DNA of 64,000 nt, from contig CAKORR010000001.1 in the NCBI GenBank assembly GCA_934101595.1, forward strand, positions 186,001-250,000. The letters are read 5' to 3'. Under the pieces are notes generated by a model that was given only the letters and a program-made list of their open reading frames with translations, made no database searches and had not been told where the DNA came from. Shown here in pieces: positions 51,182 to 62,000 of this stretch. Source of the DNA: an uncultured Bacilli bacterium (GTDB lineage Bacteria; Bacillota_I; Bacilli_A; RF39; UBA660). The translations under genes and the position numbers were made by a program. How positions within the stretch are numbered: the stretch's first letter is position 1; the number at the start of each line of letters is the position of its first letter.

Positions 51182-52096
51182 TTAATAATAATTTATTTTA
51201 TTTATAGCGTCCTTTACAATTTTTATTGAATTAGATAGTTTTTCTTCTTCTTCTTTTGATAAATCAATAAATATTTTTCCTTTTACACCATCTTTATTTA
51301 CTACGGCTGGGGTTGAGATGCATACATCATTTTCTTTATCATAACTAGACACTGGCAATATTATATTTTTATTTTCAAGTATTGCCGCCGTTATTCTAAC
51401 TAAGCTCATTCCAATGCCATAATAAGTTGCGCCTTTTTTTCTAATAATTTCATATGCTGAATTTCTTACTTCTTCTTCTATAGATGTTTGTTCTTCTTTA
51501 GTTAAATAATTATCAATTTTATTTAAACCAATTGTAACTCTACTCCAAGGAACAAATTCACTATCCCCATGCTCACCTATTACAAACGCTTCAATATCTT
51601 TTGGACATATGCCAACTTTTTCACTTATTAAATATCTTAGACGAGCTGTATCTAGAGTTGTACCTGACCCAATAACATTAGAAATAGGCAATTTCGAATA
51701 TTTCAAAGTTAAATAAGTCATTACATCTAAAGGGTTTGTAGCAACTAAAAAGATACCTTTAAATCCTTCTTTCATAACATTATCAATAATACTTTTAAAT
51801 ATCACACTATTTTTATTTATAAGATCCATTCTTGTTTCTCCGACTGCTTGATTAGCACCAGCTGCTATAACAATGATACGGGCATCTTTAACGTCTTTAT
51901 AAGTACCTACTTTTACATCTATTTTTGTGGGACTATAACTTAAGCAATGATTTAAATCCATTACTTCTCCCTCTATTCTTTCAGTGGATAAGTCTATTAA
52001 TACTAATTCATCAACATGAACATCTTGATTAAAAAGAGCATACGCATAAGCCATTCCCACATTTCCACATCCAATTAGAACTACCTTATTTTTCAT
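51182..52096 (-). CDS. ldh: L-lactate dehydrogenase
   Basis: 304 aa from the ATG at 52096, which has GGAGG upstream; earlier in-frame ATGs lie in the promoter. It reduces pyruvate to lactate and regenerates NAD+. NAD loop IGCGNVGMAYA near 8-18, the substrate loop ANQAVGETRMDL (Gln for pyruvate, as in lactate rather than malate dehydrogenase) and the catalytic histidine GEHGDSEF near 178 are present. It is transcribed from its own promoter and sits between tadA and tadB, apparently unrelated to the pilus. Confidence 0.9.
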   Translation of the reverse strand: MKNKVVLIGCGNVGMAYAYALFNQDVHVDELVLIDLSTERIEGEVMDLNHCLSYSPTKIDVKVGTYKDVKDARIIVIAAGANQAVGETRMDLINKNSVIFKSIIDNVMKEGFKGIFLVATNPLDVMTYLTLKYSKLPISNVIGSGTTLDTARLRYLISEKVGICPKDIEAFVIGEHGDSEFVPWSRVTIGLNKIDNYLTKEEQTSIEEEVRNSAYEIIRKKGATYYGIGMSLVRITAAILENKNIILPVSSYDKENDVCISTPAVVNKDGVKGKIFIDLSKEEEEKLSNSIKIVKDAINKINYY

Positions 52097-52113
52097 ACTG
52101 ACCTCCATTTTAA

Positions 52114-52142
52114 TAATAGCACAGCTTATTAAAGATATCAAA
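52114..52142 (-). promoter_or_regulatory. Promoter of ldh
   Basis: TTGATA and TATTAT 17 bases apart on the minus strand, with TGTGC before the -10. The -35 overlaps the U tract of the tadA terminator. Confidence 0.65.
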
Positions 52143-52166
52143 AAAAATCAGTTTTAAAACTGATTT
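52139..52166 (-). terminator. Terminator of tadA
   Basis: An AAATCAGTTTT/AAAACTGATTT hairpin overlapping the stop, followed by seven U on the minus strand. Confidence 0.82.
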
Positions 52167-53370
52167 ATAATGTTTCAATCGCATCTGTCTCAGATACTTT
52201 ATTGTCAAATATTGTCGAATTATTAGGATTATTTACTGAGTTAGTTGTAGTTGTACTATTATTACTTGGAGTATTAGCATCATTTGGTATTACTTTTTGA
52301 TCAGGTTTTTCACCATTCAAATGAAGTGGATCTTCATCTAATACAACACCCTGAGCACCTAAATAACTTCTTAAGTATTCAGTTGGATTATTAAATGTAT
52401 AAGTACCATCTAATCCTTTTTGGAATATTAAATTATGTTTAGCATTATTATCTTTATCAACATAAAATTCACATACTTCCACTATTTCTCTTTGGAATCT
52501 ATTTAATTCTTTACTAAAATATCCTTTTACGTGAATACCAATTTGAACATAACGATAAATTGATTTTAAAAATTGATCTATATCAAGATTACTCTCTAGT
52601 AAGCTATACATACGCATTGGTATACTTGAAGCTTTATCTGAGTGAATTGTTGATATGATATTATGTCCAGATGATATTGAGTTACGTACAGCCATAACAG
52701 CTTCGGCGGAACGAACCTCGGATAGTAAAATCCATCTTGGGTTCTGTCTCATACAAGTTACTAACACATCTGAATAAGAGGCAATATTATTAGTTTTCAT
52801 TGCTACTATATCACGATGAGGAAAGATCTTGTCTAAGTGCAACTCTAGGGTATCCTCGATAGTTATTATTTTTTCATTTTCTTTTGTATTACTTGCCAAA
52901 TATTTTACAAGCTCTGTTTTACCACTACCAGTTTCACCACTTACAATTATGTTGCAGTGTCCTGTTACACAAGTAAGTAAAAAGTTAAGAATAGACTCTG
53001 TTACATATTTTTCACTCAATAGTTTATCTCTATTAAGTCTTATCTTTGCTGGAGTTTTACGTATAACTAGAGCAATTCCATTGGTAGCAATGGAATTATG
53101 AACAAAGTTCATACGTAACTCAGCAGATTCAGCATCCAAAAAAGGATGAGCCATATTAAACGTTTTACCCATACAGTTAGCACATTGAAATGCTAACTTA
53201 TCAATTAAGGGATCATTTATTTCTGGTCTATCGACTTTATAAACACCTTTATCTAATGATTTTAACCAAACTTGTCCCCCGTTTGTATAAGATACGTCGG
53301 TAATATTGTCATCCTCTAAAAACTCTTTTAATGGCCCAAAATCAATTTGGGAAAATATAGCATCATTCAT
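52165..53370 (-). CDS. tadA: TadA/CpaF-type pilus assembly ATPase
   Basis: A 401-aa secretion ATPase of the type II/IV family. Walker A GETGSGKT at 145-152, the Asp box ITIEDTLELHL near 169, Walker B WILLSEVRSAEAV near 213 and the His box STIHSDKASSIPMRM near 241. It energises pilin assembly from the cytoplasm. The last 50 residues are an Asn/Thr/Ser-rich tail, which is unusual. It is the last gene of the unit that starts at 58113 and ends at the terminator 52139-52166. Confidence 0.93.
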   Translation of the reverse strand: MNDAIFSQIDFGPLKEFLEDDNITDVSYTNGGQVWLKSLDKGVYKVDRPEINDPLIDKLAFQCANCMGKTFNMAHPFLDAESAELRMNFVHNSIATNGIALVIRKTPAKIRLNRDKLLSEKYVTESILNFLLTCVTGHCNIIVSGETGSGKTELVKYLASNTKENEKIITIEDTLELHLDKIFPHRDIVAMKTNNIASYSDVLVTCMRQNPRWILLSEVRSAEAVMAVRNSISSGHNIISTIHSDKASSIPMRMYSLLESNLDIDQFLKSIYRYVQIGIHVKGYFSKELNRFQREIVEVCEFYVDKDNNAKHNLIFQKGLDGTYTFNNPTEYLRSYLGAQGVVLDEDPLHLNGEKPDQKVIPNDANTPSNNSTTTTNSVNNPNNSTIFDNKVSETDAIETL

Positions 53371-53378
53371 AGCAACCT

Positions 53379-54161
53379 CTAACTATTTGACAAAGCCATA
53401 AACTGACTTTCAATATAATATTTAATTGTACCCTCTATACAAGTAGTTCCTGTTTTAATTTCTTTAAAAGGCTTATTGTTAGGAGCAGGTATTAACTCAA
53501 TACCACTAATCTTTTTGGCCTTATTTAGAAAATTGTAATCTTCTTCCGAAACCTTAACTACTAAAAGACTTGGCGATTTTCCTTTTTTTCCGGCAGTTGT
53601 TGACCATGAACTATCAACAACATCTACAACTTCTATATTTTCATAAAGTTTACCAAACATCTTTTCTTGTCCACTTATATAAGCATATAAGTCAATTGAA
53701 TTACCTGGGGCAATAGCATTACCTAAAGTAGTAGCCATATTAACGTCAAAATATAAATAACGTGTTCCTTTTTCTGGGGCTACAAGCTTTGATGCTTTTT
53801 TTTCACTTGGTGCAATTAAAACATCTTTATATAAAATACTTCCAGCTGGAATTGTCGAATCAAAATTTACATAGTAAAGCTCACCATCGCTATCAGTTAT
53901 ACTATTAATATTTTGAACAACCCCATTTGATGTTTTTAAAACATTGGCGGTTACATTCATATTGCCAATCATTTCAGATGTAATTTGGGTATTACTAGGA
54001 ATATCTTCTTTAGCATATAAAACCGTTACATATTTCACACGATTATCTATTAATTTATCATATACCATATATAACGCAAAAATACCTATCACTAGAATTA
54101 GTATAGATAGGTTATTTTTGTTTGCAATTACTTTTTTTAATGAATTTAAAACATTTCCCAT
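53379..54161 (-). CDS. cpaB: CpaB/RcpC-like SAF-domain protein (cassette A)
   Basis: 260 aa. N-terminal membrane segment (about 16-34) and the SAF domain YVTVLYAKEDIPSNTQITSEM near 39-59, followed by ALGNAIAPGNSIDLYAYISG, the second CpaB-type domain. In Gram-negative bacteria this protein lines or guides the outer part of the pilus; in this apparently single-membrane cell it would be in the wall space. Closely related to the 58252 protein across the whole length. It is 8 bases upstream of tadA. SD GAGGGAAT. Confidence 0.88.
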   Translation of the reverse strand: MGNVLNSLKKVIANKNNLSILILVIGIFALYMVYDKLIDNRVKYVTVLYAKEDIPSNTQITSEMIGNMNVTANVLKTSNGVVQNINSITDSDGELYYVNFDSTIPAGSILYKDVLIAPSEKKASKLVAPEKGTRYLYFDVNMATTLGNAIAPGNSIDLYAYISGQEKMFGKLYENIEVVDVVDSSWSTTAGKKGKSPSLLVVKVSEEDYNFLNKAKKISGIELIPAPNNKPFKEIKTGTTCIEGTIKYYIESQFMALSNS

Positions 54162-54182
54162 TTTATTCCCTCTCTGACATAA

Positions 54183-54596
54183 TTATTTTGCTTGTGTACC
54201 TACTTCCAATATTGCATCAACTTTTTCAACAATATTAAAGTCTGTTGAATCACCCATAATATTATACTTTCCGGTGTTAGTTGACACTTTAACACTTACC
54301 TTAGGTGGTGCCTCATATATGTCATAGAAGTCTATTTGATATGTATTAGAGTTAGATACTGATTCTGCAAATCTTCTTATAAAACTTTCCACAAATTTTT
54401 CTTTGTGAATTCTTAGCTCACTATAATTTCTATAATAAGCATAATCAACAGCATCAACCATTGAGGCTTGTGCTATTTCTTTAATTAAATAATACTCTTC
54501 ACTACTAGTAGTAGTTACGTTATTTATAAGCATCATAACTACTACTATAGCGATTCCTAAAACTATTAACCAATAACCCCAATATGTATCTCTCAT
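54183..54596 (-). CDS. Small single-helix Tad-associated protein (TadE/DUF5411-like)
   Basis: 137 aa. MRDTYWGYWLIVLGIAIVV leads into one membrane helix (about 7-27), then an extracellular helical and beta domain without cysteines. It has the layout of a minor pilin (TadE-like, or DUF5411), and the start M-R-D-x-x-x-G recalls the other Tad pseudopilins. It lies between the giant gene and cpaB only in cassette A; cassette B lacks it. SD AAGGGGAG. Confidence 0.65.
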   Translation of the reverse strand: MRDTYWGYWLIVLGIAIVVVMMLINNVTTTSSEEYYLIKEIAQASMVDAVDYAYYRNYSELRIHKEKFVESFIRRFAESVSNSNTYQIDFYDIYEAPPKVSVKVSTNTGKYNIMGDSTDFNIVEKVDAILEVGTQAK

Positions 54597-54611
54597 AAAT
54601 ACTCCCCTTTA

Positions 54612-57404
54612 CTATTTATATGCTGGTCCAACGAATGAATCTTGGGTGCCAGGATATCTTACATTGATATATGGATCTTTTTCGTTTCCGTAATTTCTGC
54701 CATTGATTGAAGCGTTATTACTTTTTGCTAAATCATCTAAAAGTGTTGATTCACAAATACCATAACTTCCTTCAACAAGCTTACAATTAAGTTCACTACT
54801 TAAGTAATTCTTTTGAGTTTTATTATAATCTTTTATCGTCTTTTTAGATTTAGCATTGATAGTAACACTATATTCAGGCTTTTTATCATAGATTTTTTCA
54901 CCATCATTTGTTATTTTACCAGCAGCCATTTTTCCTTTTGCTGTAGACCAATTTGTCTTACTACCTTCTGTTACTCTATCATACTCATCAGTAGATGATG
55001 GACTATTATTGTATGCAAGTAATGTTGCAGGAGTAACTCCAGCACGAAGTGTTAATAATGATGGATCATTAAGTGATAATGTTCTGTAAGTTGCAAGGAA
55101 GCCACTATTGCCACTCATTATACATCCAACGCCAACACAAGCAAATCTACATGCGTCATCGCATTCATCTTGATCTATTTCACAATCTGCACAAATAGGT
55201 TCACAGTCTCTACAGCTATTTACTTCATATACGCACTCTAACTTTGAATCAAGATTTCTATCTTTCAATAGTTTATCTAATCTACCTGTTTGACATTTAT
55301 CACTTGTAAAATCGTGTCCTATGCCTGAATATGTATATTTATATTCATATTTTCCTTGTGGAACTCTTATATCAACTGGGAAACCTTTTGTTACTTCAGA
55401 CCAATTATTCTCATGTCCACTGTTTTTTTCTACCTGTTTTAATTCTCCAGTTTCTAAATTAGAAACGAAATAATTATTGAAAGTATATTTTGTGTCAATG
55501 GTTAACGTACCTACTGCTGTTCCTGTAGTTACAGAAGTTGTATTATTACTACATGTTGAATCATTACATATTCCAGTATAGATATTTCTTTTTCCTGTGG
55601 ATGATGTATCAACTTTATTTTCAACAACTGTTGTGTTTTCAACCTCAATTGTTGGTTTAAAGACATTTTCCATGCCACTATGATAATTAAATTCTATATC
55701 AACTGGACATTCAAATGATTTTATAAATTTATCATTAAACTCATTCCAATTAACACATTCATTATACTCACTGATCATATTTTTTATAGAGGTTTCATAA
55801 TTACTTTGAGAATGTGTATCTGTAATATCAACAATATTATTATTTTTAATCTTTTCACAGGCATTTTGTGTGCTTCCTGATCCATCTGTACTAGCTGGTA
55901 CAGTTTCAATTTTAATAGTGCCATCACTATTTAAAGTTGCACGTTTGTATGATCCAACCTTTAAGCTGTATCCTTCACCATTGCTTTCACAAGTTGCATT
56001 TTTGTATGCTTTATTCTTTTCAGTTTGGTTAAACATATCAACTGAAAGAGATCTAACTGCATTCACTTCACTATTTAATTTATCGGTATCAATTATGTTA
56101 AAGCATTTTACTGTTGATTTACCAGCCATGTTGCTTTCATCTATTGTAAAGAATGTTCCTGAAGTGATTTTAACATCTTTAGAATTGCCATCTTCACCCT
56201 TTAGTCCAGCTGTAGGTCCTGGTAATGTTAAATCAAAGCTTTCAATACAGTATATACTACAATAATCATTTTTTTTGCCAAGCAATTTTTCAGTGGCATT
56301 TGTGCCAACTTTTTTAGAGCATGCTTTTTCAGTGGCAGTGTCTTTAACTTCACTTACTGAAACTATTGTTTTGCCAGTAGGATCACAATACTCATCACCA
56401 TTGTTTACTACTACACTAGGATCACATACAGGTTCACTAGTGCATGTTACCTTGTATTCTTTTTCTATGCTGCAATTTTTGTCTTTACATTGTGATGAGC
56501 TTGTATCTTCACAAACTAAAATTCTTTGTAGATTGTTAGTTCCCTTAGTTTGAATGCTATATATTTTAGCTTCGGATGATGAAGACTCAACTAAATCATC
56601 TTCTTTATAATTAAATGCTGCTTTAACAGTTCCATCAGTGCAGCCTTCCTTATCAACTGTTATTTTATACTCATGAACTTTTTTATCACTAACTTCAACT
56701 TTGTATTCATTTCCTGTCAACTGAATTCCATTAACTTTTATTTTGTAAGTTGATGAATTTGTAAATTTGATTACTCCTGAAACACTAGTTTTTAATGTAA
56801 ACCCATCTTTTGAGTCATTAAACTCAACCGTGGATTTTTCCTCAGTTGTTGAGGCTTTTGCAAAACTAAGCAAATTTTCATATCCCTTAACATCAGGATT
56901 CAAACGAACGCGTCCTGTGCCTTCTTTTTCAAAAAAATCATTATAACCCTTTGCTAAAGTAGTTGAATTGGAAAACCCAGATGAAACACCATAAACATGC
57001 AGTGCTGTTATACGTAGTGCATCATTGCCAATTGTTTTTTTACAAACATCAGAAAAGCCTTTGATGTATTTTGAATATTGTGATGTAACATCTTTAACTT
57101 CATAGTTTCCTGATTCTGGAGCTTTCTTTCCTGGATCTACACAGTAGCCTTTTTTACCATCAAATTCAAATATTTCTCCACCGCCTAAACGATACATTTT
57201 ATCGTTGAAGCCATCAGTACTACAATGACCATTTTTAATTAATCCTTCATCAATTAGAGGATAATTACAAACGCCTCCAGTTATTCTATAGCGTGTATCG
57301 GTTTCAATATGTGTTTGAGTTGCCGATACATTACTAGCAAATCCTACAGCAAGTATAGTAGTAAATAAGCTTTTAACGATTGTTTCTTTTTTTACTTTTA
57401 ACAT
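54612..57404 (-). CDS. Giant Cys-rich secreted protein (cassette A)
   Basis: 930 aa from the ATG at 57404 (AAGGAG upstream); the in-frame GTG at 57413 is part of the site. Signal peptide (1-30). The N-terminal domain has YCVDPG near 87, a motif that recalls thioester-domain adhesins. The middle has repeated Cys-rich domains with CSIYCIESFDLTLPGP and GTFFTIDE. The C-terminal quarter has a dense cysteine cluster (CRDCEPICADCE, CDDACRFACVGVGC), then GFLATYRTLSLN. There is no C-terminal anchor or LPXTG. Homologous along its length to the 59035 protein. It overlaps the membrane-protein gene upstream by 32 bases. Likely a surface or filament-tip adhesin (inference). Confidence 0.8.
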   Translation of the reverse strand: MLKVKKETIVKSLFTTILAVGFASNVSATQTHIETDTRYRITGGVCNYPLIDEGLIKNGHCSTDGFNDKMYRLGGGEIFEFDGKKGYCVDPGKKAPESGNYEVKDVTSQYSKYIKGFSDVCKKTIGNDALRITALHVYGVSSGFSNSTTLAKGYNDFFEKEGTGRVRLNPDVKGYENLLSFAKASTTEEKSTVEFNDSKDGFTLKTSVSGVIKFTNSSTYKIKVNGIQLTGNEYKVEVSDKKVHEYKITVDKEGCTDGTVKAAFNYKEDDLVESSSSEAKIYSIQTKGTNNLQRILVCEDTSSSQCKDKNCSIEKEYKVTCTSEPVCDPSVVVNNGDEYCDPTGKTIVSVSEVKDTATEKACSKKVGTNATEKLLGKKNDYCSIYCIESFDLTLPGPTAGLKGEDGNSKDVKITSGTFFTIDESNMAGKSTVKCFNIIDTDKLNSEVNAVRSLSVDMFNQTEKNKAYKNATCESNGEGYSLKVGSYKRATLNSDGTIKIETVPASTDGSGSTQNACEKIKNNNIVDITDTHSQSNYETSIKNMISEYNECVNWNEFNDKFIKSFECPVDIEFNYHSGMENVFKPTIEVENTTVVENKVDTSSTGKRNIYTGICNDSTCSNNTTSVTTGTAVGTLTIDTKYTFNNYFVSNLETGELKQVEKNSGHENNWSEVTKGFPVDIRVPQGKYEYKYTYSGIGHDFTSDKCQTGRLDKLLKDRNLDSKLECVYEVNSCRDCEPICADCEIDQDECDDACRFACVGVGCIMSGNSGFLATYRTLSLNDPSLLTLRAGVTPATLLAYNNSPSSTDEYDRVTEGSKTNWSTAKGKMAAGKITNDGEKIYDKKPEYSVTINAKSKKTIKDYNKTQKNYLSSELNCKLVEGSYGICESTLLDDLAKSNNASINGRNYGNEKDPYINVRYPGTQDSFVGPAYK

Positions 57405-58113
57405 TTTTCTCACTCCTTCGTTTATTTTCTACAAGATAAATTGTAGCTCCCCCTGCAACGACAAGAATAGAAATTCCTATAATTGCAACTTTTTTATAAT
57501 TCTTTTTTTCTTTTTCTTTATCTGGTTTAGTGTCACCATTATCATCTTTACCTAATGTTTTTTTATACTCTTCTATCTTTTTACTGAAATAACCATTTTC
57601 ATCTGGTATAGCAACATATTTTTCACATAAGTAGAAGTCTTTTATATCCTCACAAACTAACATATCATGATACTCATTATATCTTGGCAATGTTAATGTG
57701 CCAGTTTTTAATTTTTCACCACTACATATGGTTTTTTCGGATGCATAGATTGTATAAGTTAATGTAGCTACATTATCTAAATCAATCCAATCAAGAGTAT
57801 ATGTTCCTTCATCCGTATCTTTATATGTAATATACTTTGTTTCTTTATTTACTGAGTTTTCAAGTTTAACATATAAATCATCAGTAACATTCAAGACTTT
57901 TACTTTGAAGTAAGTTATTTTCGTCTCTCTATCATCCATAGCATATGATGGCAAATCAGATGTATCATCTGTTACTTCCTCATATTCCTCATATGTTACC
58001 TTTACGTTAGATGCAAGTTTGCTATAATTTGCTTTTTCTGTGTATGAGCACACCTCAGCATTAACATTAAAAGATAAAAATAATAAAAAACATGCCAGCA
58101 AAATCTTTTTCAT
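57373..58113 (-). CDS. Type I membrane protein (cassette A)
   Basis: 246 aa from the ATG at 58113. Signal peptide (1-19, ending NVNA), an extracellular beta-rich domain of about 180 residues with four cysteines (VCSY, TICS, LVCED, LCEKY), a charged linker and a C-terminal membrane helix (about 210-230) ending in a basic tail. The four cysteines line up with the 62184 paralogue. It probably anchors the giant protein, whose gene overlaps its end. No family is recognised; the domain looks immunoglobulin-like. Confidence 0.72.
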   Translation of the reverse strand: MKKILLACFLLFLSFNVNAEVCSYTEKANYSKLASNVKVTYEEYEEVTDDTSDLPSYAMDDRETKITYFKVKVLNVTDDLYVKLENSVNKETKYITYKDTDEGTYTLDWIDLDNVATLTYTIYASEKTICSGEKLKTGTLTLPRYNEYHDMLVCEDIKDFYLCEKYVAIPDENGYFSKKIEEYKKTLGKDDNGDTKPDKEKEKKNYKKVAIIGISILVVAGGATIYLVENKRRSEKNVKSKKRNNR

Positions 58114-58126
58114 AGTCCACACCAAC

Positions 58127-58168
58127 CTCTATACGAAATTTTATCACATAAAACGTAAAATATCAATT
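58127..58168 (-). promoter_or_regulatory. Promoter of cassette A/tadA unit
   Basis: TTGATA and TAAAAT 17 bases apart on the minus strand. The surrounding 40 bases (AATTGATATT...TTTTAT-TGATAAAATT...TATAG) repeat almost exactly upstream of cassette B, so both cassettes should be co-regulated. Confidence 0.6.
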
Positions 58169-58225
58169 ATAAATTAATAATAAAAATGCCGAAAAAAAGC
58201 CTTGAAATTAGCTATTATTAGCCAA

Positions 58226-58252
58226 ATAAAAAGCAAATATTGATTTGCCTTT
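58226..58252 (-). terminator. Terminator of cassette B
   Basis: A GCAAAT/ATTTGC hairpin with five U on the minus strand, right after the second cpaB. A further GGCTA/TAGCT stem lies next to it. Confidence 0.72.
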
Positions 58253-59019
58253 TATGATACATTAGAAAATTGTGACTCAACTTGATATTTTATATCAGTA
58301 CTACTAATTTCAGTAGCACCATCAGTTTGATCAAATGGTTTATCATTTTGAGCTGGTATTAATTCAATACCACTTATTCTTTTTGCCTTTTCCATGAATT
58401 GATAATCTTCTTCACTAACTAAGGCAATTAATAAGTCTGGTGATTTTTCTTTAGAACCTGTTGTGGTATTCCATGAACCATCAACAACATCTATAACGTG
58501 AACATTGCTATATAATTTACCAAAGATTTTTTCTTCACCACTCATATAAGCGTAAATATCAATAGAATCTCCAGGCCCTATTACATTACCTAAAGTAGTT
58601 TCTAAATCAACTTCAAAATATACATATCTTTTATCAGAATTAATTCTATATAATTTAGAATCAGCTTTATCATTTTCACTTACTAATGCAGTACTATATA
58701 GAAATGATCCTTTAGGTATGTTAGAATCAAAATCCACATAATATAAACTACCATCTTTAGAATCAGTAATTTCTTGCATACTCCTTACAATATTTGGAGA
58801 AGCTTTTAATATTTCCGAATTAACTTTCATTGTCCCAATCATTTCTGGTGTGATTTGGGTATTACTTGGAATAGCTTGTTTAGCATATAGTACATTTATA
58901 AATGTTACTTTTTTATTTACTCGGTAGTTGTACCCAACATAGAGTACAACTAATCCAAGTATTATTCCAAATATTGTTACTGTATTTTTATTTGATATAA
59001 ACTTTTTTAAAGCTCCCAT
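58252..59019 (-). CDS. CpaB/RcpC-like SAF-domain protein (cassette B)
   Basis: 255 aa, a full-length paralogue of the 53379 protein. N-terminal membrane segment (about 15-33), SAF domain FINVLYAKQAIPSNTQITPEM, then TTLGNVIGPGDSIDIYAYMSG. Shared stretches such as IPSNTQIT and ISGIELIPA are nearly identical in the two. It ends cassette B and is followed by a terminator rather than by a tadA. Two CpaB proteins for one TadA suggests that each cassette builds its own outer part. Confidence 0.87.
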   Translation of the reverse strand: MGALKKFISNKNTVTIFGIILGLVVLYVGYNYRVNKKVTFINVLYAKQAIPSNTQITPEMIGTMKVNSEILKASPNIVRSMQEITDSKDGSLYYVDFDSNIPKGSFLYSTALVSENDKADSKLYRINSDKRYVYFEVDLETTLGNVIGPGDSIDIYAYMSGEEKIFGKLYSNVHVIDVVDGSWNTTTGSKEKSPDLLIALVSEEDYQFMEKAKRISGIELIPAQNDKPFDQTDGATEISSTDIKYQVESQFSNVS

Positions 59020-59034
59020 TTTATTCCTTCTTTC

Positions 59035-62000
59035 TTATTTCTTGGCTGGGCCAGTAAACTCTTCAATTTCATAACCGCTATAAGATTCGTGCTTAAAATT
59101 TTTAACTTTTAAACCATACTCTTTATCTATAAATGGAGAAGTGCATTGATAATAATTATCCTTAAAATTACAACTTAAATTTTCCAGAGAATTGTACTTG
59201 CCGTTTTTTTTCGCCGTTTTTTCATTGTATTCCTTTATTTTGGCTATTATCCCGGGATTTAATATGAAACTATATTCAGGATCTTTATCATAATCATAGA
59301 TTTTTTCACCATCACCTGTTATTTTACTAGCAACTTTCACTCCTTTAGGCGTATCCCAATTTGATTTATAAATAGAAAATTTATTAGTCGATGAAACTAG
59401 TGAATTGACAGGAGGCGCTGCTTCAATGGCTAGTAATGAATTTAAAGATGTATCATTATATGCAAGTAATGTTGTAACATCAGGTGCAGTTATAATTGAA
59501 TTAGTTCTTCCTGCAAGGAAGTTATTTAATGATATAGTTCTATAAGTGGCTAGGAATCCAGCATTAGCATCTAAGATGCAACCTCCGCCTACACATGCAA
59601 CTTTACATAAACTATTACATGTTTTTTGTTTGAGCACGCATTCTTCATAAGAGTCGTCTCTTCCGCATCCAACATCGCAACCAGGACAATTATTAACTGT
59701 GTAAGTACATGTGTTGAATGGTTCCCACATTCCACCATAAAGACTATTGATAACGCCGTTTAGCCTTCCAGAACACGTAGCTCCATTAGAATTATAGCCA
59801 TATCCAATACTTCCATAATCATACCAGTATTCATAAGTTCCTCTAGGTGTTGTAGATTGAACAGGAAATCCATGAATGATATAGCCATCACTTGTACTTG
59901 TATCACTAGGTTTAGGTACTTTGATAACACTATTACTATTATCAACCTTAAAATAATTATCAAAGGTATACGTTGATTTTATTTCTAAGATTTGATGTGC
60001 ATATAGTGCATTTTTGTATTTGTCGCTTCTACGGTTATTCGCGTCACTGTCAGTACAACTTTTTTTGTTACATAATCCAATCATCGCTTGAAATTGTGCT
60101 TTATCAGACGTTTCTTTTGTTGTTTTTGAATAAGGTTTAGAAATTGTTCCGTCTAATTTAACATCATCCCAATCATTATCAAACCAAGAAAATGTAATAT
60201 TACCTGGACATACTGGCAATTCGTTGTAATTTTTGAGCTTTGTTATGTCCCAACCATCACAAAAAGTTTTCCAATAATTATCAGCATTTGTAATATTGTT
60301 GCTTGCTGTACTTTGTGCTGTTTCGAAATTACTAATAGCATCATTGCTTGTTATTTCTGTAATTTTTTTGTTTCTTTTTTCATTGCAACTAGCCTCAAGC
60401 TTTCTTTTTGTAGCCTCAGGAACCTCTCCATCAGTGTTTTCACCAGATTCGGCTGGTGTGGCTTCCCATTCAATAACTACACAATCTTTAGTCCTGTATT
60501 TTTCATTATATTTGTCAGTTGTAAGTTCCACACAATTACGTCCTACGCTATATTCTTCTTGATCATCTGGTATCCATGCCGTCCAAGAATATAAATGACT
60601 TGCACATTCATCGCTTGTTTCACCCGTTTCGGGATCAGTTACAGTCTTATATGATATACAAGGCCCTTGCTTTGAACTTGTTTCAACATTGCACACCTCG
60701 TTTTTCCACCTGTCGGCATCTTTAGCCACCTTATAAATTTGCATGTCATTATATGCATCTGCAACTTTGTTTCTTTGCTGTTGAATATATTTATTATATT
60801 CATCTGGGTGAAGAGCTTCATAGCATTTTAGTGTTGAGTTGCTACTAATTTTCCCATCTTTGTCATCAATCGTGAAAAACGTTCCAGCATTCACTACAAC
60901 ACTCTCAGACCCTTTTTTTCCATCAGGGCCTGGTAAATTCATGCTAAAGTCTTCGATGCATCGTATGCTACAAAAATTACTATACTTGCTATCATATCCA
61001 TTAAACGCCTCATTTGCTAAAATGGAAATTCCTCCCATATCAAAATTTTGTACCTCTTTCTCTAAGCACTCATCCATATCGAATGTTTCTTTAGACTTCT
61101 CTTCTTTTTCACTAACTTGTATTACAGTATTGCCATTCTCTGTACATATCTCAGATCCATCTGAATTGAAATCCTGATAATTGAATTCCAAATTAAAACA
61201 CGGAAAATTGTCATCGCCTGGATCTTCAGAGCAAGATAATAGAATCGGAGTGGAAAGATCTCCCTTGCTATCAGGTAAATTGTCTTTATCACTAGCTTTA
61301 TTTGCCCATGGCTTGCTACCACCAGCATCGTTGCAAAAACAAGAAATAAGATATTGAGGAGTACCGCCAGATGTAGGATCAGCATATTTATAGTATTTAG
61401 CTGTACAGCTTATGTTGTTGCCGCTGCTACTGCTGCCAGATGAGCCATCACCGCTTTCACTACCATCACCACTTGATGAACTTTGGTAAGTAACTTTCCC
61501 TTCAACAAAGTCAGTGCCTTTACAAGAGTTTGCCCTACAAACTAATTTATCTCCGTTAGTATTTTTGGTACACTGAATATTGCCAAACAATTTGAAGCTG
61601 CCACCACTCGTCGGATTTGTTATAATTACCGTTGCAATTGTGTTTTCCTCGTTATATGTTACATTTATAGACGGTATATAATTTGATGAATTTGTTGCAT
61701 CTTTATAAATCTTTTCGGAGTCTTTATTGCTAAAGCCAGCGTCCAAGTATGCATTAGCTCCAGAAGTATCACTAGTTAATACATTGTTGCCCTCAATTTT
61801 AGAATTAACGTTTTGATATCGCAAAAGCGCAGATGCTTCTGCTTCTGACCTCGCTGACGAACATATAACAGATGCTTGAGATTTCAATGTTGAATTAACA
61901 TTTGTAACTTCCGTGTATTGATATGTCTTGCCAGATGCTGGATTTGCGCCACCAGGATCAACACAATAAGCATTAAACTTGTTGCCATTTCCATCATCCA

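Noticed and set aside
51182..52096. ldh as part of the Tad operon
   Set aside because: It has its own promoter, lies behind the tadA terminator and is a plain metabolic enzyme; only its position is odd.
60296..61385. Short ORFs on both strands inside the 59035 giant gene
   Set aside because: Shadows of a supported gene with signal peptide and homologue; none has its own start signals.
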